The notes beneath the pieces are model-generated. The model did not search any database. It had not been told where the DNA came from and worked only from the letters and a program-made list of their open reading frames with translations. Source: Methylovirgula ligni (GTDB taxonomy: Bacteria; Pseudomonadota; Alphaproteobacteria; Rhizobiales; Beijerinckiaceae). From it: a stretch of DNA of 64,000 nt. The stretch is from the NCBI RefSeq assembly GCF_004135935.1, contig NZ_CP025086.1, forward strand, positions 2,790,001-2,854,000, written 5' to 3'. Positions 52,401-62,101 of this stretch are shown in pieces. Position numbers and translations under genes: made by a program. The number at the start of each line of letters is the position of its first letter. The first letter of the stretch is position 1.

Positions 52401-55400
52401 ATGCGGTCCAAACCAGTCTTTTTCGATCCTACCGGCAAGCGCGCGGTGCGCCTGTCCTGGTCACTTCGCATCGCCCTGACGACAGTCTTGGTGATCGGCG
52501 TTGCATTTGTCGTTTTGCTTTTCGCAAATAATGCGCCGCTCAGCACCAGTCTCGAAGGCTCGGCGGAGACCCTGTTCCGGCCGCCGGTGGCCGCAACCGT
52601 CAGCCGCCATTCGCTGCAGAAGTCCGCCACCCGCGTCGCCGCCGAATTGCGCGGCAAAGAGCGCGACGTGGCGCGACTCAACTACCTCAAGGGTCAGACC
52701 CAATCGCGGCCGCAGGAGGCCTCGGGGCCGGTGCCGGGGCGCAGCCTTTCGATCGGCTTTTACGCCAATTGGGACCAGACCTCCTTCTCGGCGCTCGAGA
52801 AGGATTTGCCGCACCTCGACTGGGTCATCCCGACATGGCTCAGCGTGAAGGGCGACGATATCGGCATCCGTAACGATCTCGATCATCGCGGCCTCGAAGC
52901 GATTCGCGACCAGGACCCGGACAAGCCGATCTTTCCGCTGCTGCAGAATTCCGTCGACGGGAAGTGGGATAGCGTCGGCTTGGCCAAATGGCTCGCCGAT
53001 CCGGTCAAACGCGCCGCGCGGCTGAAGGAGATTATCGACTTTCTCGACTTCAACCAGTGCCAGGGGCTGACGGTCGACTTCGAAGAAATGCCGGACAGCG
53101 CCCAGGCCGACCTGCAGACTTTTCTCAAGGAAATGTCCGCCGCCTTCAAACCGCGCGGCTGGAAGATTTTGCTTTCGGTGCCGTTCGACGACGATTCCTG
53201 GGACTATGCCGCCTATTCGAAAATCACCGATTACCTGATCCTGATGGCCTACGACGAGCATTGGGAAACAGGCACTCCCGGTCCTGTCGCCAGCCAGGGC
53301 TGGTACGAGAAACTGCTCGACCAGCGGATGAAGGATCTCGATCCCGATCATACGATCGTGGCGATCGGCAATTACGGCTATGATTGGAGCAAGCCCGGCG
53401 TGCAGGCCGAGGATGTGACCTTCCCGGACGTGGCGCGAATCGCGCGGATGCAGGCGAGCAGCATCGATTTCGACGCCGACGCCGAGAACCCGCATTTCAC
53501 TTACAAGGACAATGCGGGGCAGGCGCATAACGTCTGGTTCCTCGACGCCGTCTCCGCTTTCAACGAGGTTCACGCCGCCGACATCTACCGGCCCGCGGGC
53601 TATGCGGTGTGGCGCCTGGGCGCGGAAGATCCTTCCATCTGGACGGTGCTCGGCCGGCCTTACGATTCGGCCGCTCCCGAGGCGTTGAAAGCAATTCCCG
53701 CCACCCAGGAAGTCTATTTCCAGAATCAAGGCGAAATCCTGCACGTTGCGGCACAGCCCTCGAGCGGCCAGCGTGTCTACGAGTTGGACCCCGAGACGGG
53801 CGACATCGTCGATGAGAACTATGAAACTCTGCCGTCCTCGTTCGTCATCCAGCGCTTCGGTTCCCAGCCAAAAAAAATTGCGCTGACCTTCGACGACGGG
53901 CCAGACCCCACCTGGACGCCGCAGATTCTCGACATCCTGAAGGCAAAGCACGTCGAAGCCACCTTTTTCATCATCGGTGAAAATGCCGGTGCCTCGCCGG
54001 ATATTGTCGAGCGCGAATACGAGGAAGGCCACGACGTCGGCAACCACACGTTCACGCATCCGAACGTCATTGAACTGCCGCTCAGCATGGCCAAGCTCGA
54101 GATCAATGCCACGCGGCGGCTGTTCGAGGCGATCACCGGCCATTCGATGCGGCTGTTCCGGGCGCCCTTCATGGGCGATTCCGACCCGACGACGATGGAC
54201 GAGCTCGTACCAGTTGCACTTGCGCAAAGCATGGGCTTCGTCAGCGTCGGCTTGCGTATCGATCCGGACGATTGGCTGCGGCCGCCGGCGCAGACGATCG
54301 TCGACCGCATCCTGAAGCAGGTCTCCGATCCCGATCCGGACAATGTCGGTAATGTCATCCTGCTGCATGATGCCGGCGGCGACCGGAGCGAAACCATCAA
54401 GGCTCTGCCGGAACTGATCGACGCCTTGCGGGCGCGCGGCTTTCAGTTTGTCACGGCCTCCCAACTCGCCGGGCTGACGCGCGAACAGGCGATGCCGGCG
54501 CTGCCGCCAGGCATGTTCGAGCCGCTGATCAACCGCTCGGTGTTTTATACGCTCGGCTGGTCGCAGCATCTGCTGCAGGGCATGTTCATCGGCGCGATCT
54601 GGCTCGGCTTTGCGCGCGTGCTGTTTCTCTCCGGTCTTGGCCTTATTCATCGCATCCGCGAGGCACGGCGGCCCAAGCCGTTCTTTGAAGGCGCGCTGCC
54701 TCAGGTCAGCGTCATCATCCCGGCGCATAACGAAGCTGCGGTCATCGCCCAATCGGTCGAACGCATTCTGAGCAGCACCTATCCTGGTCTTGAAGTGATC
54801 ATCATCGACGACGGCTCGACCGATGGGACATCTGCAATCGTTCAGCGCGACTTCGGCCATAACCCGGCGGTCAAGCTCCTGACGGTTCCCAACGGCGGCA
54901 AGGCCAATGCGATCAACCAGGGCCTCGCGCAGGCCAGGGGCTCGATCATCGTCGCGCTCGACGCCGACACCTTGTTCGAGAAGGATACGATCGCGAACCT
55001 GACCCGCTGGTTCGTCGATCCGGCCGTCGGCGCGGTCGCCGGCAACGCCAAGGTCGGCAACCGCATCAACACGATCACCAAGTGGCAGGCGCTCGAATAT
55101 ATCAGCGCGCAGAATCTGGAGCGCCGCGCGCTCGTCACTCTGGGCTGCATGACGGTCGTGCCCGGCGCGGTCGGCGCCTGGCGGCGCGAGGCGCTGGAGA
55201 AGCTCGGGCGCTTCCCGACCAATACGCTCGCCGAAGATCAGGATTTGACGATCTCCGTGCAGAAGGCGGGTTATAGCGTCGTCTTCGACAGCGAGGCCGT
55301 CGCCTGGACCGAGGCACCGGACACGTTCCAGGGCTTGATCCGCCAGCGCTTCCGTTGGGCCTATGGCACGCTGCAATGCCTGTGGAAGCACCGCGACGTG

Positions 55401-55817
55401 ACCTTCCGTCCGCGCTTCGGCACGCTCGGCCTCATTGCCATGCCGCAGGTGTGGCTGTTCCAGGTTCTGCTGACGGTGATGGCGCCGCTCGTCGATTTCA
55501 TGCTCGTCTGGCAGATACTGCACACGGGGCTCGACTATCTGCAGCATCGCAATCAGTTCAATCCCGACAATCTGCTCATCACGCTTGTCTATTTCGGGAT
55601 CTTCATGGCGACGGACTTCCTGGCCGTCGCGCTGGCCTTCGTCATCGAGGGCAAGGAGAACTGGCGGCTGATGCTGTGGCTCGGCCTGCAGCGGATCGGC
55701 TACCGGCAGATCCTCTATTATGTCGTAGTGAAATCGGTCATCACCGCGCTGCTGGGACCGCTCGTCGGCTGGAACAAGCTCGACCGCAAGGCGACCGTCT
55801 CCATGCCGGCGGAGTAG
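52401..55817 (+). CDS. Trifunctional GH18-like / NodB deacetylase / GT2 fusion protein
   Basis: 1138 residues. One N-terminal membrane helix (~23-43), then a GH18-like domain (~115-430) with LTVDFEEMP corresponding to the catalytic DxxDxxE region and LMAYDEHW. Next is a polysaccharide deacetylase/NodB domain (~495-700), with ALTFDDGPDPTWTPQILDIL (metal Asp) and GNHTFTHPN (metal His pair). A GT2 synthase follows (~770-1000), with IIDDGSTDGT, ALDADT, EDQDLT and QRFRW, and then four membrane helices. The design predicts synthesis, secretion and trimming of a beta-linked amino-sugar polymer such as poly-N-acetylglucosamine. Confidence 0.92.
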   Translation: MRSKPVFFDPTGKRAVRLSWSLRIALTTVLVIGVAFVVLLFANNAPLSTSLEGSAETLFRPPVAATVSRHSLQKSATRVAAELRGKERDVARLNYLKGQTQSRPQEASGPVPGRSLSIGFYANWDQTSFSALEKDLPHLDWVIPTWLSVKGDDIGIRNDLDHRGLEAIRDQDPDKPIFPLLQNSVDGKWDSVGLAKWLADPVKRAARLKEIIDFLDFNQCQGLTVDFEEMPDSAQADLQTFLKEMSAAFKPRGWKILLSVPFDDDSWDYAAYSKITDYLILMAYDEHWETGTPGPVASQGWYEKLLDQRMKDLDPDHTIVAIGNYGYDWSKPGVQAEDVTFPDVARIARMQASSIDFDADAENPHFTYKDNAGQAHNVWFLDAVSAFNEVHAADIYRPAGYAVWRLGAEDPSIWTVLGRPYDSAAPEALKAIPATQEVYFQNQGEILHVAAQPSSGQRVYELDPETGDIVDENYETLPSSFVIQRFGSQPKKIALTFDDGPDPTWTPQILDILKAKHVEATFFIIGENAGASPDIVEREYEEGHDVGNHTFTHPNVIELPLSMAKLEINATRRLFEAITGHSMRLFRAPFMGDSDPTTMDELVPVALAQSMGFVSVGLRIDPDDWLRPPAQTIVDRILKQVSDPDPDNVGNVILLHDAGGDRSETIKALPELIDALRARGFQFVTASQLAGLTREQAMPALPPGMFEPLINRSVFYTLGWSQHLLQGMFIGAIWLGFARVLFLSGLGLIHRIREARRPKPFFEGALPQVSVIIPAHNEAAVIAQSVERILSSTYPGLEVIIIDDGSTDGTSAIVQRDFGHNPAVKLLTVPNGGKANAINQGLAQARGSIIVALDADTLFEKDTIANLTRWFVDPAVGAVAGNAKVGNRINTITKWQALEYISAQNLERRALVTLGCMTVVPGAVGAWRREALEKLGRFPTNTLAEDQDLTISVQKAGYSVVFDSEAVAWTEAPDTFQGLIRQRFRWAYGTLQCLWKHRDVTFRPRFGTLGLIAMPQVWLFQVLLTVMAPLVDFMLVWQILHTGLDYLQHRNQFNPDNLLITLVYFGIFMATDFLAVALAFVIEGKENWRLMLWLGLQRIGYRQILYYVVVKSVITALLGPLVGWNKLDRKATVSMPAE

Positions 55818-55843
55818 GGCGCGTTAATCAGGCCATAGATCAC

Positions 55844-56251
55844 TCATTGGCCAATGATACGAGCCTCCTGCACGTAGCCGAAGCCGCCCTTGCCGGGCCA
55901 AGCTCGTCCGTCAGGATAGCGCAATTCTATTCCGGCGAGATCCTTATCGTCCGCCAGACGCATATTAACGCCCATTTGGACGTTCCCGAACTTCGATATG
56001 GCGCTTGCGGTCAGAATAAAGTGCGTCGTTGAACCACAATTTGCACAGAACTGGATTTCTGCGGCCGGGTCGTCCTTGTCTTCCCGACTATATCCCTTCG
56101 TCGTTCCTTCAATGGCGACTTCCGAGGGATGAAAATAGGCCCAGCGAGCGCCCGACTTGCTGCAGAAGGTGCAGTTGCACTCGTTGATGAAATCCGGTCG
56201 CTTTGGGACTTGGATGCGGACCTGGCCGCAGAGACAGAAGAGTTTCAGCAT
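55844..56251 (-). CDS. GFA/CENP-V-family zinc protein
   Basis: 135 residues. Zinc-ligand pattern of the glutathione-dependent formaldehyde-activating family: CLCG near the N-terminus, CNCTFCSKSGARWAYF, and FCANCGSTTHF. The family's role in glutathione-formaldehyde chemistry is established for only a few members, so the function here is open. It converges on the fusion gene. Confidence 0.88.
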   Translation of the reverse strand: MLKLFCLCGQVRIQVPKRPDFINECNCTFCSKSGARWAYFHPSEVAIEGTTKGYSREDKDDPAAEIQFCANCGSTTHFILTASAISKFGNVQMGVNMRLADDKDLAGIELRYPDGRAWPGKGGFGYVQEARIIGQ

Positions 56252-56353
56252 CCCAATGTCATATCAGGAGCCCCGTCCGCCTGATAGCGGCCGGTCGGTT
56301 TCCCTCCAATCTCCGTCAATCCCGATTATGGGATTCACGGCGCTAGGAACGGG

Positions 56354-56641
56354 TTATTTCTGATCGGTGCAGGGATTGAGCGCGGGCGGATTGCGCAGCG
56401 CGCCGATGCTTCCGGTCGCGGTATAATCGATGCCGCCGCGCAAAGGCTCGTCCGTGCCCAGGACACGAGCCATTTCGTTATGGCCGGCCGTCAGAATCTG
56501 CGCCAATTCGCCGTCCTTGCGCGCGGCATAGTGCAGAAAATCAGCCGCGGCGACCGAGAGAACCGCGATCACCGACAAAGCCAAAGCCATGCTTTCAAAG
56601 CTGGACGCGCGCTCGTCGCGCAAGAAGAAACGCAAATTCAT
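56354..56641 (-). CDS. Small prepilin-like single-pass membrane protein
   Basis: 95 residues. The N-terminus MNLRFFLRDERASSFESMAL is followed by a hydrophobic helix ALSVIAVLSVAAADFLHY. A short charged start, a Glu shortly before the helix, and a small globular end with one Cys resemble Flp-type pilins. No tad/flp genes are adjacent. It could be a stray pilin or an unrelated membrane peptide. Confidence 0.5.
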   Translation of the reverse strand: MNLRFFLRDERASSFESMALALSVIAVLSVAAADFLHYAARKDGELAQILTAGHNEMARVLGTDEPLRGGIDYTATGSIGALRNPPALNPCTDQK

Positions 56642-56737
56642 GGCCTCGAAAACCTTCTATCCGCCGCCTCTTCAAAATGCGGGGGCGGAGTTAAGAGAAG
56701 GTTGACGAATGAGGTAAAAGGCCAAGTTTCGTAGCGC

Positions 56738-58768
56738 TCAGACGACGACGAGATCGGTGGCGAAGGCGGCCCGTTCCTGGATAAAGGCGAAGCGCGCCTC
56801 GGGCTTGTTGCCCATCAGCCGTTCGACCGAATCCGCTGTCTCTTCCTGATCGTCCGGCATGATGATGACGCGCAGCAGCGTGCGGCTCTTCGGATCCATC
56901 GTCGTTTCCTTCAACTGCGCCGCCGGCATTTCGCCGAGGCCCTTGAAGCGGCTGACTTCGATCTTGGCCCTGCCGGTCAGCACGTTCTTGACGAGTTCGT
57001 CGCGGTGGGCGTCGTCGCGGGCATAGACATGGGTCGTGCCCTGCGTCAGCCGATAGAGCGGCGGCACGCTGAGGAACAGATGACCTTCCTCGATCAGTTT
57101 GGGCGTCTGCCGGTAGAAGAAGGTGATGAGCAGCGAGGCGATATGGGCGCCGTCCACGTCGGCGTCGGTCATGATGATGATCTTGTCGTAGCGCAGCTCG
57201 TCTTCGCGGTAGTGCGCGCCGGTTCCGCAGCCGAGCGCCTGCACCAGATCGCTCAATTGCTGATTGGCGGTGAGCTTGTCCTTTGTCGCGCTGGCGACGT
57301 TGAGAATCTTGCCGCGCAGGGGGAGGATGGCCTGATTGATGCGGTCGCGCGCCTGCTTCGCCGATCCCCCCGCCGAATCGCCCTCAACGATAAAGAGTTC
57401 AGAGCCTTGCGTGGCATTGTTCGAGCAATCTGCGAGCTTTCCCGGGAGCCGCAGTTTGCGCCCGGCGCTCTTGCGGGCGACATCGCGCTCGGCGCGGCGG
57501 CGCAGCCGCTCCTCGGCGCGCTCGATGGTGAAGTCGAGCAGCTTCGTCGCCACCGACGGCGACGCGGCCAGCCAATGGTCGAAGGCGTCGCGCAGCGTCG
57601 CATCGACGATGCGGGTCGCCTCCGCCGTCATCAGCCGGCCCTTGTTCTGGCCCTGAAACTCCGGCTCACGCAGAAAGACCGAGATGAGCGCGGCACAGGA
57701 GACCATCACATCCTCGCCGGTCAGCACCGCCGCGCGCTTGGCTTGGCCGATGCGCTCGGCATGGTCCTTCAGGCCGCGCAGAAGCGCGCTGCGCAGGCCC
57801 GCCTCATGCGTGCCGCCGTCGGGGGTCGGGATCGTGTTGCAATAGGAATGGATGAAGCCGTCATCCTCGGTGAGCCAGGTGACCGCCCATTCGAGCGAAC
57901 CGTGGCCGCCGGGCTTTTCAACCCTGCCGGTGAAGGCCAGGTCGGCGACGGTTTCCTTGTCCTTGATGTCCTGCGCGAGATAGTCCTTGAGACCGCCGGG
58001 AAAGTGAAACACCGCCTCGGCCGGGATATCGCTCGCGGCATCAAGCAATTGCGGTGCGCAATGCCAGCGGATTTCGACGCCGCCGAAGAGATAGGCTTTC
58101 GCCCGTGCCATGCGGAAGAGCCGCGCTGGTTTGAACTTCGCGCCCTTGCCGAAAATCTGCTCATCCGGCTTGAAGCGCACTTTCGTGCCGCGCCGGTTGG
58201 CGATCTTGCCGAGCTGTTCGAGCTTGCCCTTGGGCGCGCCGCGCTCAAAGACCTGACGATAGAGCATCTGGCCGCGCGCGACCTCGACTTCCAGCCGCTC
58301 GGATAAGGCATTGACGACCGAAACGCCGACGCCGTGCAGGCCGCCGGAGGTCTGATAGGCGCCGGAATCGAATTTACCGCCCGCGTGCAGCGTCGTCATG
58401 ATGACTTCGAGCGCCGACTTCTTCGGGAATTTCGGATGCGGATCGACGGGGATGCCGCGGCCGTTGTCCGCAACCGCGAGAGTGCCGTCCGCCTCAACCG
58501 TCACGTCGATGAAGGTCGCGTGGCCCGCGACCGCCTCATCCATCGAATTGTCCAGCACCTCGGCGAAGAGGTGGTGGAGCGCCGCCTCGTCCGTGCCGCC
58601 GATGTACATGCCCGGCCGGCGGCGGACGGGCTCCAGCCCTTCGAGAACCTCGATTGAGGCAGCGGTGTAGCCGGCCTCGCCGGGCGTGCCGCCGGTGCGC
58701 GAAGCCGCCGGCTTACCGGAAGTCTGCTTGCGGGGTGTCGCGCCGAACAAGTCGCCGTTATGGGCCAT
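56738..58768 (-). CDS. parE: DNA topoisomerase IV subunit B
   Basis: 676 residues. GHKL ATPase: LEPVRRRPGMYIG, EVLDNSMDEAVAGHA and GVGVSVVNALS. The TOPRIM domain has LFIVEGDSAGGSAKQARDR and MTDADVDGAHI. The C-terminus contains RFKGLGEMPA. It decatenates daughter chromosomes together with ParC. An insertion-poor GyrB-like layout and the Ala/Lys-rich N-terminal extension suit alphaproteobacterial ParE rather than GyrB. Confidence 0.95.
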   Translation of the reverse strand: MAHNGDLFGATPRKQTSGKPAASRTGGTPGEAGYTAASIEVLEGLEPVRRRPGMYIGGTDEAALHHLFAEVLDNSMDEAVAGHATFIDVTVEADGTLAVADNGRGIPVDPHPKFPKKSALEVIMTTLHAGGKFDSGAYQTSGGLHGVGVSVVNALSERLEVEVARGQMLYRQVFERGAPKGKLEQLGKIANRRGTKVRFKPDEQIFGKGAKFKPARLFRMARAKAYLFGGVEIRWHCAPQLLDAASDIPAEAVFHFPGGLKDYLAQDIKDKETVADLAFTGRVEKPGGHGSLEWAVTWLTEDDGFIHSYCNTIPTPDGGTHEAGLRSALLRGLKDHAERIGQAKRAAVLTGEDVMVSCAALISVFLREPEFQGQNKGRLMTAEATRIVDATLRDAFDHWLAASPSVATKLLDFTIERAEERLRRRAERDVARKSAGRKLRLPGKLADCSNNATQGSELFIVEGDSAGGSAKQARDRINQAILPLRGKILNVASATKDKLTANQQLSDLVQALGCGTGAHYREDELRYDKIIIMTDADVDGAHIASLLITFFYRQTPKLIEEGHLFLSVPPLYRLTQGTTHVYARDDAHRDELVKNVLTGRAKIEVSRFKGLGEMPAAQLKETTMDPKSRTLLRVIIMPDDQEETADSVERLMGNKPEARFAFIQERAAFATDLVVV

Positions 58769-58905
58769 CAGAGTCTCATGCTTTCATTCGGTGATTCGCC
58801 CGCGAGTTTACCGCAAAGGCGGGCAGGGCGGGCCTTTTACCCGTCCAGGCAAAGGCCAAGTTTGGGGCAATCTTGAGGAGTTTCGCATCTAAAATGCGCG
58901 ACGAT

Positions 58906-59790
58906 TTATGCTGAAAAATCAGCATGTTCCTTTGCCCAGGCTTTGAAATTGCGCCGCATATCCTTCGCCCGGCCGATGTCTTCAGCAAAATCAGCCAGTT
59001 CTGAAAGATGGTGATAGCCAGTCAGGATGTCGATCCGCCGGCGGTCGAGCGTCCGGCCGGTCAGCTTTTCATAGGCCGAAACGATCTTGCTAGTGAGGTC
59101 CGACGAAATGGCGTTCGAATAGGTGAAATCCTCATGCAGGGGGCCGAAGCCGGAATCGGCAAAATCATAGACGCCTCTCAGCCGTTCCCTCTTGCGATCA
59201 AAAGCCATGTTCCAGCCGTGGCCATCGAAGAAGCCGAAGATCAGGCCATGGGGATCGGGCGGGAGCCTTTCGTGCGCCTCGATGACATGTCGCGCAACGC
59301 GTCGAAGCTTGTGGGACAGAAGCGGCAGGGCATTCTCGCGGATAGTCTCTGCCTCATGCCAATCCGAGACAGGCTCGGCGCCGGCGGCTTTCATGAGAAC
59401 CGGGTCGAGACCGTGCAACTCGGCATAAAAACGGGCGAGGTCTTCGCCAAGGCGCTGACGCGCGGCCTCCGGCAGCCTGGCGTAATCCTCCGCCTCGATC
59501 TGCCGGCCTTTGAGCTTCAAATGGCTCGAAAAGAGCGGCGGACCCTTGTGAAGCTGCAAATCCGGGACGGCGAGCGAAAGGGCAGGGCGTGCGATCGCAA
59601 GAATCGCGGCCTCGCGGCGCAGCGCCTTGCGCGCGGCCTTGCTGCGCGGAAACTTGAAGATCAGCTTGCCATCGACATCGACGGCGGCCGAATCCCAACC
59701 GTCCGTAATGAGCTTGAATGTGCCCGTCACGAGGTGGGGAAAGGCGCGCAGGATCGCGGCACGGAGTTTTTCGAGCTTTGATTTGGTCAT
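58906..59790 (-). CDS. Aminoglycoside phosphotransferase (APH)-like protein
   Basis: 294 residues from ATG 59790; the open TTG five codons earlier is less likely. APH fold: a nucleotide loop near FKLITDGWDSAAVDVDGKLIF, a Lys in FKFPRS, the catalytic loop GFFDGHGWNMAFD, and the metal Asp in GVYDFADSG. The usual catalytic HGD reads FFD here; Asp and the downstream Asn are kept. Family members phosphorylate antibiotics, sugars or other small molecules. The substrate is unknown. Confidence 0.85.
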   Translation of the reverse strand: MTKSKLEKLRAAILRAFPHLVTGTFKLITDGWDSAAVDVDGKLIFKFPRSKAARKALRREAAILAIARPALSLAVPDLQLHKGPPLFSSHLKLKGRQIEAEDYARLPEAARQRLGEDLARFYAELHGLDPVLMKAAGAEPVSDWHEAETIRENALPLLSHKLRRVARHVIEAHERLPPDPHGLIFGFFDGHGWNMAFDRKRERLRGVYDFADSGFGPLHEDFTYSNAISSDLTSKIVSAYEKLTGRTLDRRRIDILTGYHHLSELADFAEDIGRAKDMRRNFKAWAKEHADFSA

Positions 59791-59820
59791 AGGAGCGGTA
59801 CCCAATCGTACCGCATTTTT

Positions 59821-60660
59821 TCAGATCTTACGGAAAACGACTACATCCTGATGCGCGTCAAGGTCCGCGGGGTGATAGGCGATCCGGACGAGTTGGGGCG
59901 CAGCTTCGGCGGCGAGCTTAGCGAAAGCCGCCTCGGTGAACCAAGTTAGCCCATATTCGTCATAATAATAAGGATAACGCTCGTAATAATAGCCATCGCG
60001 CGCCAACGCCTGAAGCACGCGCGCCTTGTCGAGCCAATATTGATCGTAGCGCTCGGCTGTTTCGGCCGAGGCTTGTCCGTGAATGGTCACAACAGCGATG
60101 CCGCCGGGTTTCAGCGCCTCGGCGACGCCGCGCAGGTTTGCCTCGACCAGTTCGCGGGGCAGATGTGTATAGACCGAAAGCAAATAGATGAGATCGAAGC
60201 GACCGCTCAACTGGCGGCCGGCCAGTTCGATGGGCAGAAGTTTGTGAACTCCGAATTCCGCCGCCGTGAAACGCGCTCCGCCGTCGATTACATCCGAAAC
60301 TGAGATGCGGGACGCGGGCAGGCGCTTCACGAGTTCCCGGATAATACGGCCATAGCCGCAGCCGACTTCGAGCACCGCCTCAAGCGAGTCCCATGTGCGG
60401 CCGGCTTCGACAACGGAGCGCTGAAGAACGTCAACGAACCTGTTGGCGCCGTCACGATAGCTCGCGACCGTTTGCGGATCGGCCGACGCCAGCATGAAAT
60501 CGTTGTAGTGGACGCGGCCGGTGAGGCCCGCGACCGGCCGCGCCCCAAGCCGTTCACCAATAGCAAAGCGGACTCGCCGCGCCACAGTGTAAACAGGGCG
60601 CGCCTGTTTGACCTTGTTGAGAAGATTCTGCGGAAGAACGCGAGTGCCAATTTTCGACAT
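59821..60660 (-). CDS. Class I SAM-dependent methyltransferase
   Basis: 279 residues. The SAM-binding motif is VLEVGCGYGRIIREL at about residue 96, the acidic motif II in ISVSDVIDG, and the post-motif FDLIYLLSVYTHLPRE and LKPGGIAVVTIHG. No membrane segment. It resembles methyltransferases acting in glycan or lipid pathways, but the substrate is not evident. Confidence 0.88.
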   Translation of the reverse strand: MSKIGTRVLPQNLLNKVKQARPVYTVARRVRFAIGERLGARPVAGLTGRVHYNDFMLASADPQTVASYRDGANRFVDVLQRSVVEAGRTWDSLEAVLEVGCGYGRIIRELVKRLPASRISVSDVIDGGARFTAAEFGVHKLLPIELAGRQLSGRFDLIYLLSVYTHLPRELVEANLRGVAEALKPGGIAVVTIHGQASAETAERYDQYWLDKARVLQALARDGYYYERYPYYYDEYGLTWFTEAAFAKLAAEAAPQLVRIAYHPADLDAHQDVVVFRKI

Positions 60661-60753
60661 GGGCGACGCGCCATGGTTAAGGGATTGATGTGCTCGCAGC
60701 GCTCCTGGGGAAGCGCTGCGACATGAGTTTCACGCAAAGACGTTAGCCGAAGC

Positions 60754-60993
60754 CTAATAGGACCGATTGTTACCGACGAAGGCAACGCCTTCCTGCGCGT
60801 CATATTGATTGCCGTAATCGGTCGCCCCGGGCGTGACAGCGACACTCCCGGTGGTGTCATTCCATGTGACCGAAATGATCGCGCCGGACGTTGCGCCCTG
60901 GTTGCCGGAGATGACGCATTGGCCGGCACCTGCCGCCGTGTTGTAACCAATACCGACCGGCGAATTCAAAACGAGATTGGCATTCATATTCAC
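60754..60993 (-). pseudogene. C-terminal fragment of a larger protein
   Basis: Open frame of about 79 residues from a GTG, rich in Gly/Asn/Thr (VNMNANLVLNSPVGIGYN, GNQGATSGAIISVTWND). The same coding style continues for ~35 codons upstream to a stop at about 61090, without a usable start. It therefore looks like the preserved 3' end of a beta-rich surface protein gene. Confidence 0.4.
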
Positions 60994-61253
60994 ATTGTCG
61001 CCGCTGGCGTTGTGTCCGCCGTTGATGCCTGTGCTCGTCTCACAGTAAATGCCAATACCATTACCGTTGGTGGTCTGTCGTATTCACGAAAAACGTGCGC
61101 TCGATTGGAAAGCGCAATTGCTGCGACTTGATCCGCCGGACAGACAAATCTTAACCTTCCGACAAATTTTCCCGTCGTAATCGCAGATAAACGCGCGATT
61201 TGGATTAAATTGCCGACGACACATTGCCGTCACCGCGAAGGACGAGCAGGGAC

Positions 61254-62024
61254 ATGCCGATGGCTGAGATCAACGCACAACGGGACATTCGCTGCCTTAT
61301 CGCCGATCTCGGCTATCCGGCGGATTGGAACTGGGCCTGGGACAATTACAAGCCGACGATCATCGCATTGACGCGCGAATACGGGCTGAAGCGCCATCTT
61401 GAAATCGGCGGAGGGCGCGATCCGCTGTTCATGCCGGACGAGGTCGAAGCATTGGGCTTTGACGTGACGCTCAACGACATTTCAGCGAAGGAACTCGCGC
61501 TCGCGCCATCTGGCTACGCCAAGGTTCAATGCGATATCGCCGCTGCCGATGCGCCGGAGATTCTCGGCAAAGAGCGTTACGATCTCGTCTATTGCCGCAT
61601 GGTGATGGAGCATGTTTCGGACGTCGCCCGGATGTGGCGCAATATCCATGCGGTGCTGGCGCCGGGTGGCATGGCCCTCAGCTTCTTTCCGACGCTCTAT
61701 GCGCCGCCCTTCGCGCTCAACCGCATGATCCCGGAAAATCTGTCGCGTCCGCTGCTCGAATTCATCGATCCCGATCGCGTGCCTGATGGCGACAATCCAA
61801 AGTTTCCCGCTTATTACGATCATTGTTTCAGCGATGAAGCGAAGCTCACGCCGATGCTCCGGACCGCAGGCTTTTCGGATATCACCATCTTGCCGTTCTG
61901 GGGCTATAGCTATTTTTGGAAATTTCCGATCCTGAAGCAGGTCGACGCGGCCTTCACCCGCTTGGCGCAGGCGCGCGATTGGCGCGCCGTGTCAAGCTTC
62001 GCTTATGTGATCGTGAGAAAATAG
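61254..62024 (+). CDS. Class I SAM-dependent methyltransferase
   Basis: 256 residues from ATG 61254, with an AGCAGGG site upstream. The SAM motif is LEIGGGRDPLF at about residue 50, with DVTLNDIS, the acidic catalytic neighbourhood YDLVYCRMVMEHV, and LAPGGMALSFFP. Methyltransf_11-like. It follows the other methyltransferase in the opposite direction; the substrate is unknown. Confidence 0.85.
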   Translation: MPMAEINAQRDIRCLIADLGYPADWNWAWDNYKPTIIALTREYGLKRHLEIGGGRDPLFMPDEVEALGFDVTLNDISAKELALAPSGYAKVQCDIAAADAPEILGKERYDLVYCRMVMEHVSDVARMWRNIHAVLAPGGMALSFFPTLYAPPFALNRMIPENLSRPLLEFIDPDRVPDGDNPKFPAYYDHCFSDEAKLTPMLRTAGFSDITILPFWGYSYFWKFPILKQVDAAFTRLAQARDWRAVSSFAYVIVRK

Positions 62025-62048
62025 CGCCGCGATTGGCGAGAGCACAAA

Positions 62049-62080
62049 AAAGGCGCTTCCTGCGAAGCGCCTTTTGTTTT
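62049..62080 (+). terminator. Rho-independent terminator after the methyltransferase gene
   Basis: AAAGGCGCTTC (62049-62059) pairs with GAAGCGCCTTT (62064-62074), followed by TGTTTT. Confidence 0.85.
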
Positions 62081-62101
62081 GCAACCGATTTTCCGGGCTC
62101 A

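Noticed and set aside
52461-55547. A 1028-residue minus-strand frame
   Set aside because: Antisense to the GH18-NodB-GT2 fusion, which has intact catalytic motifs; the shadow has none.
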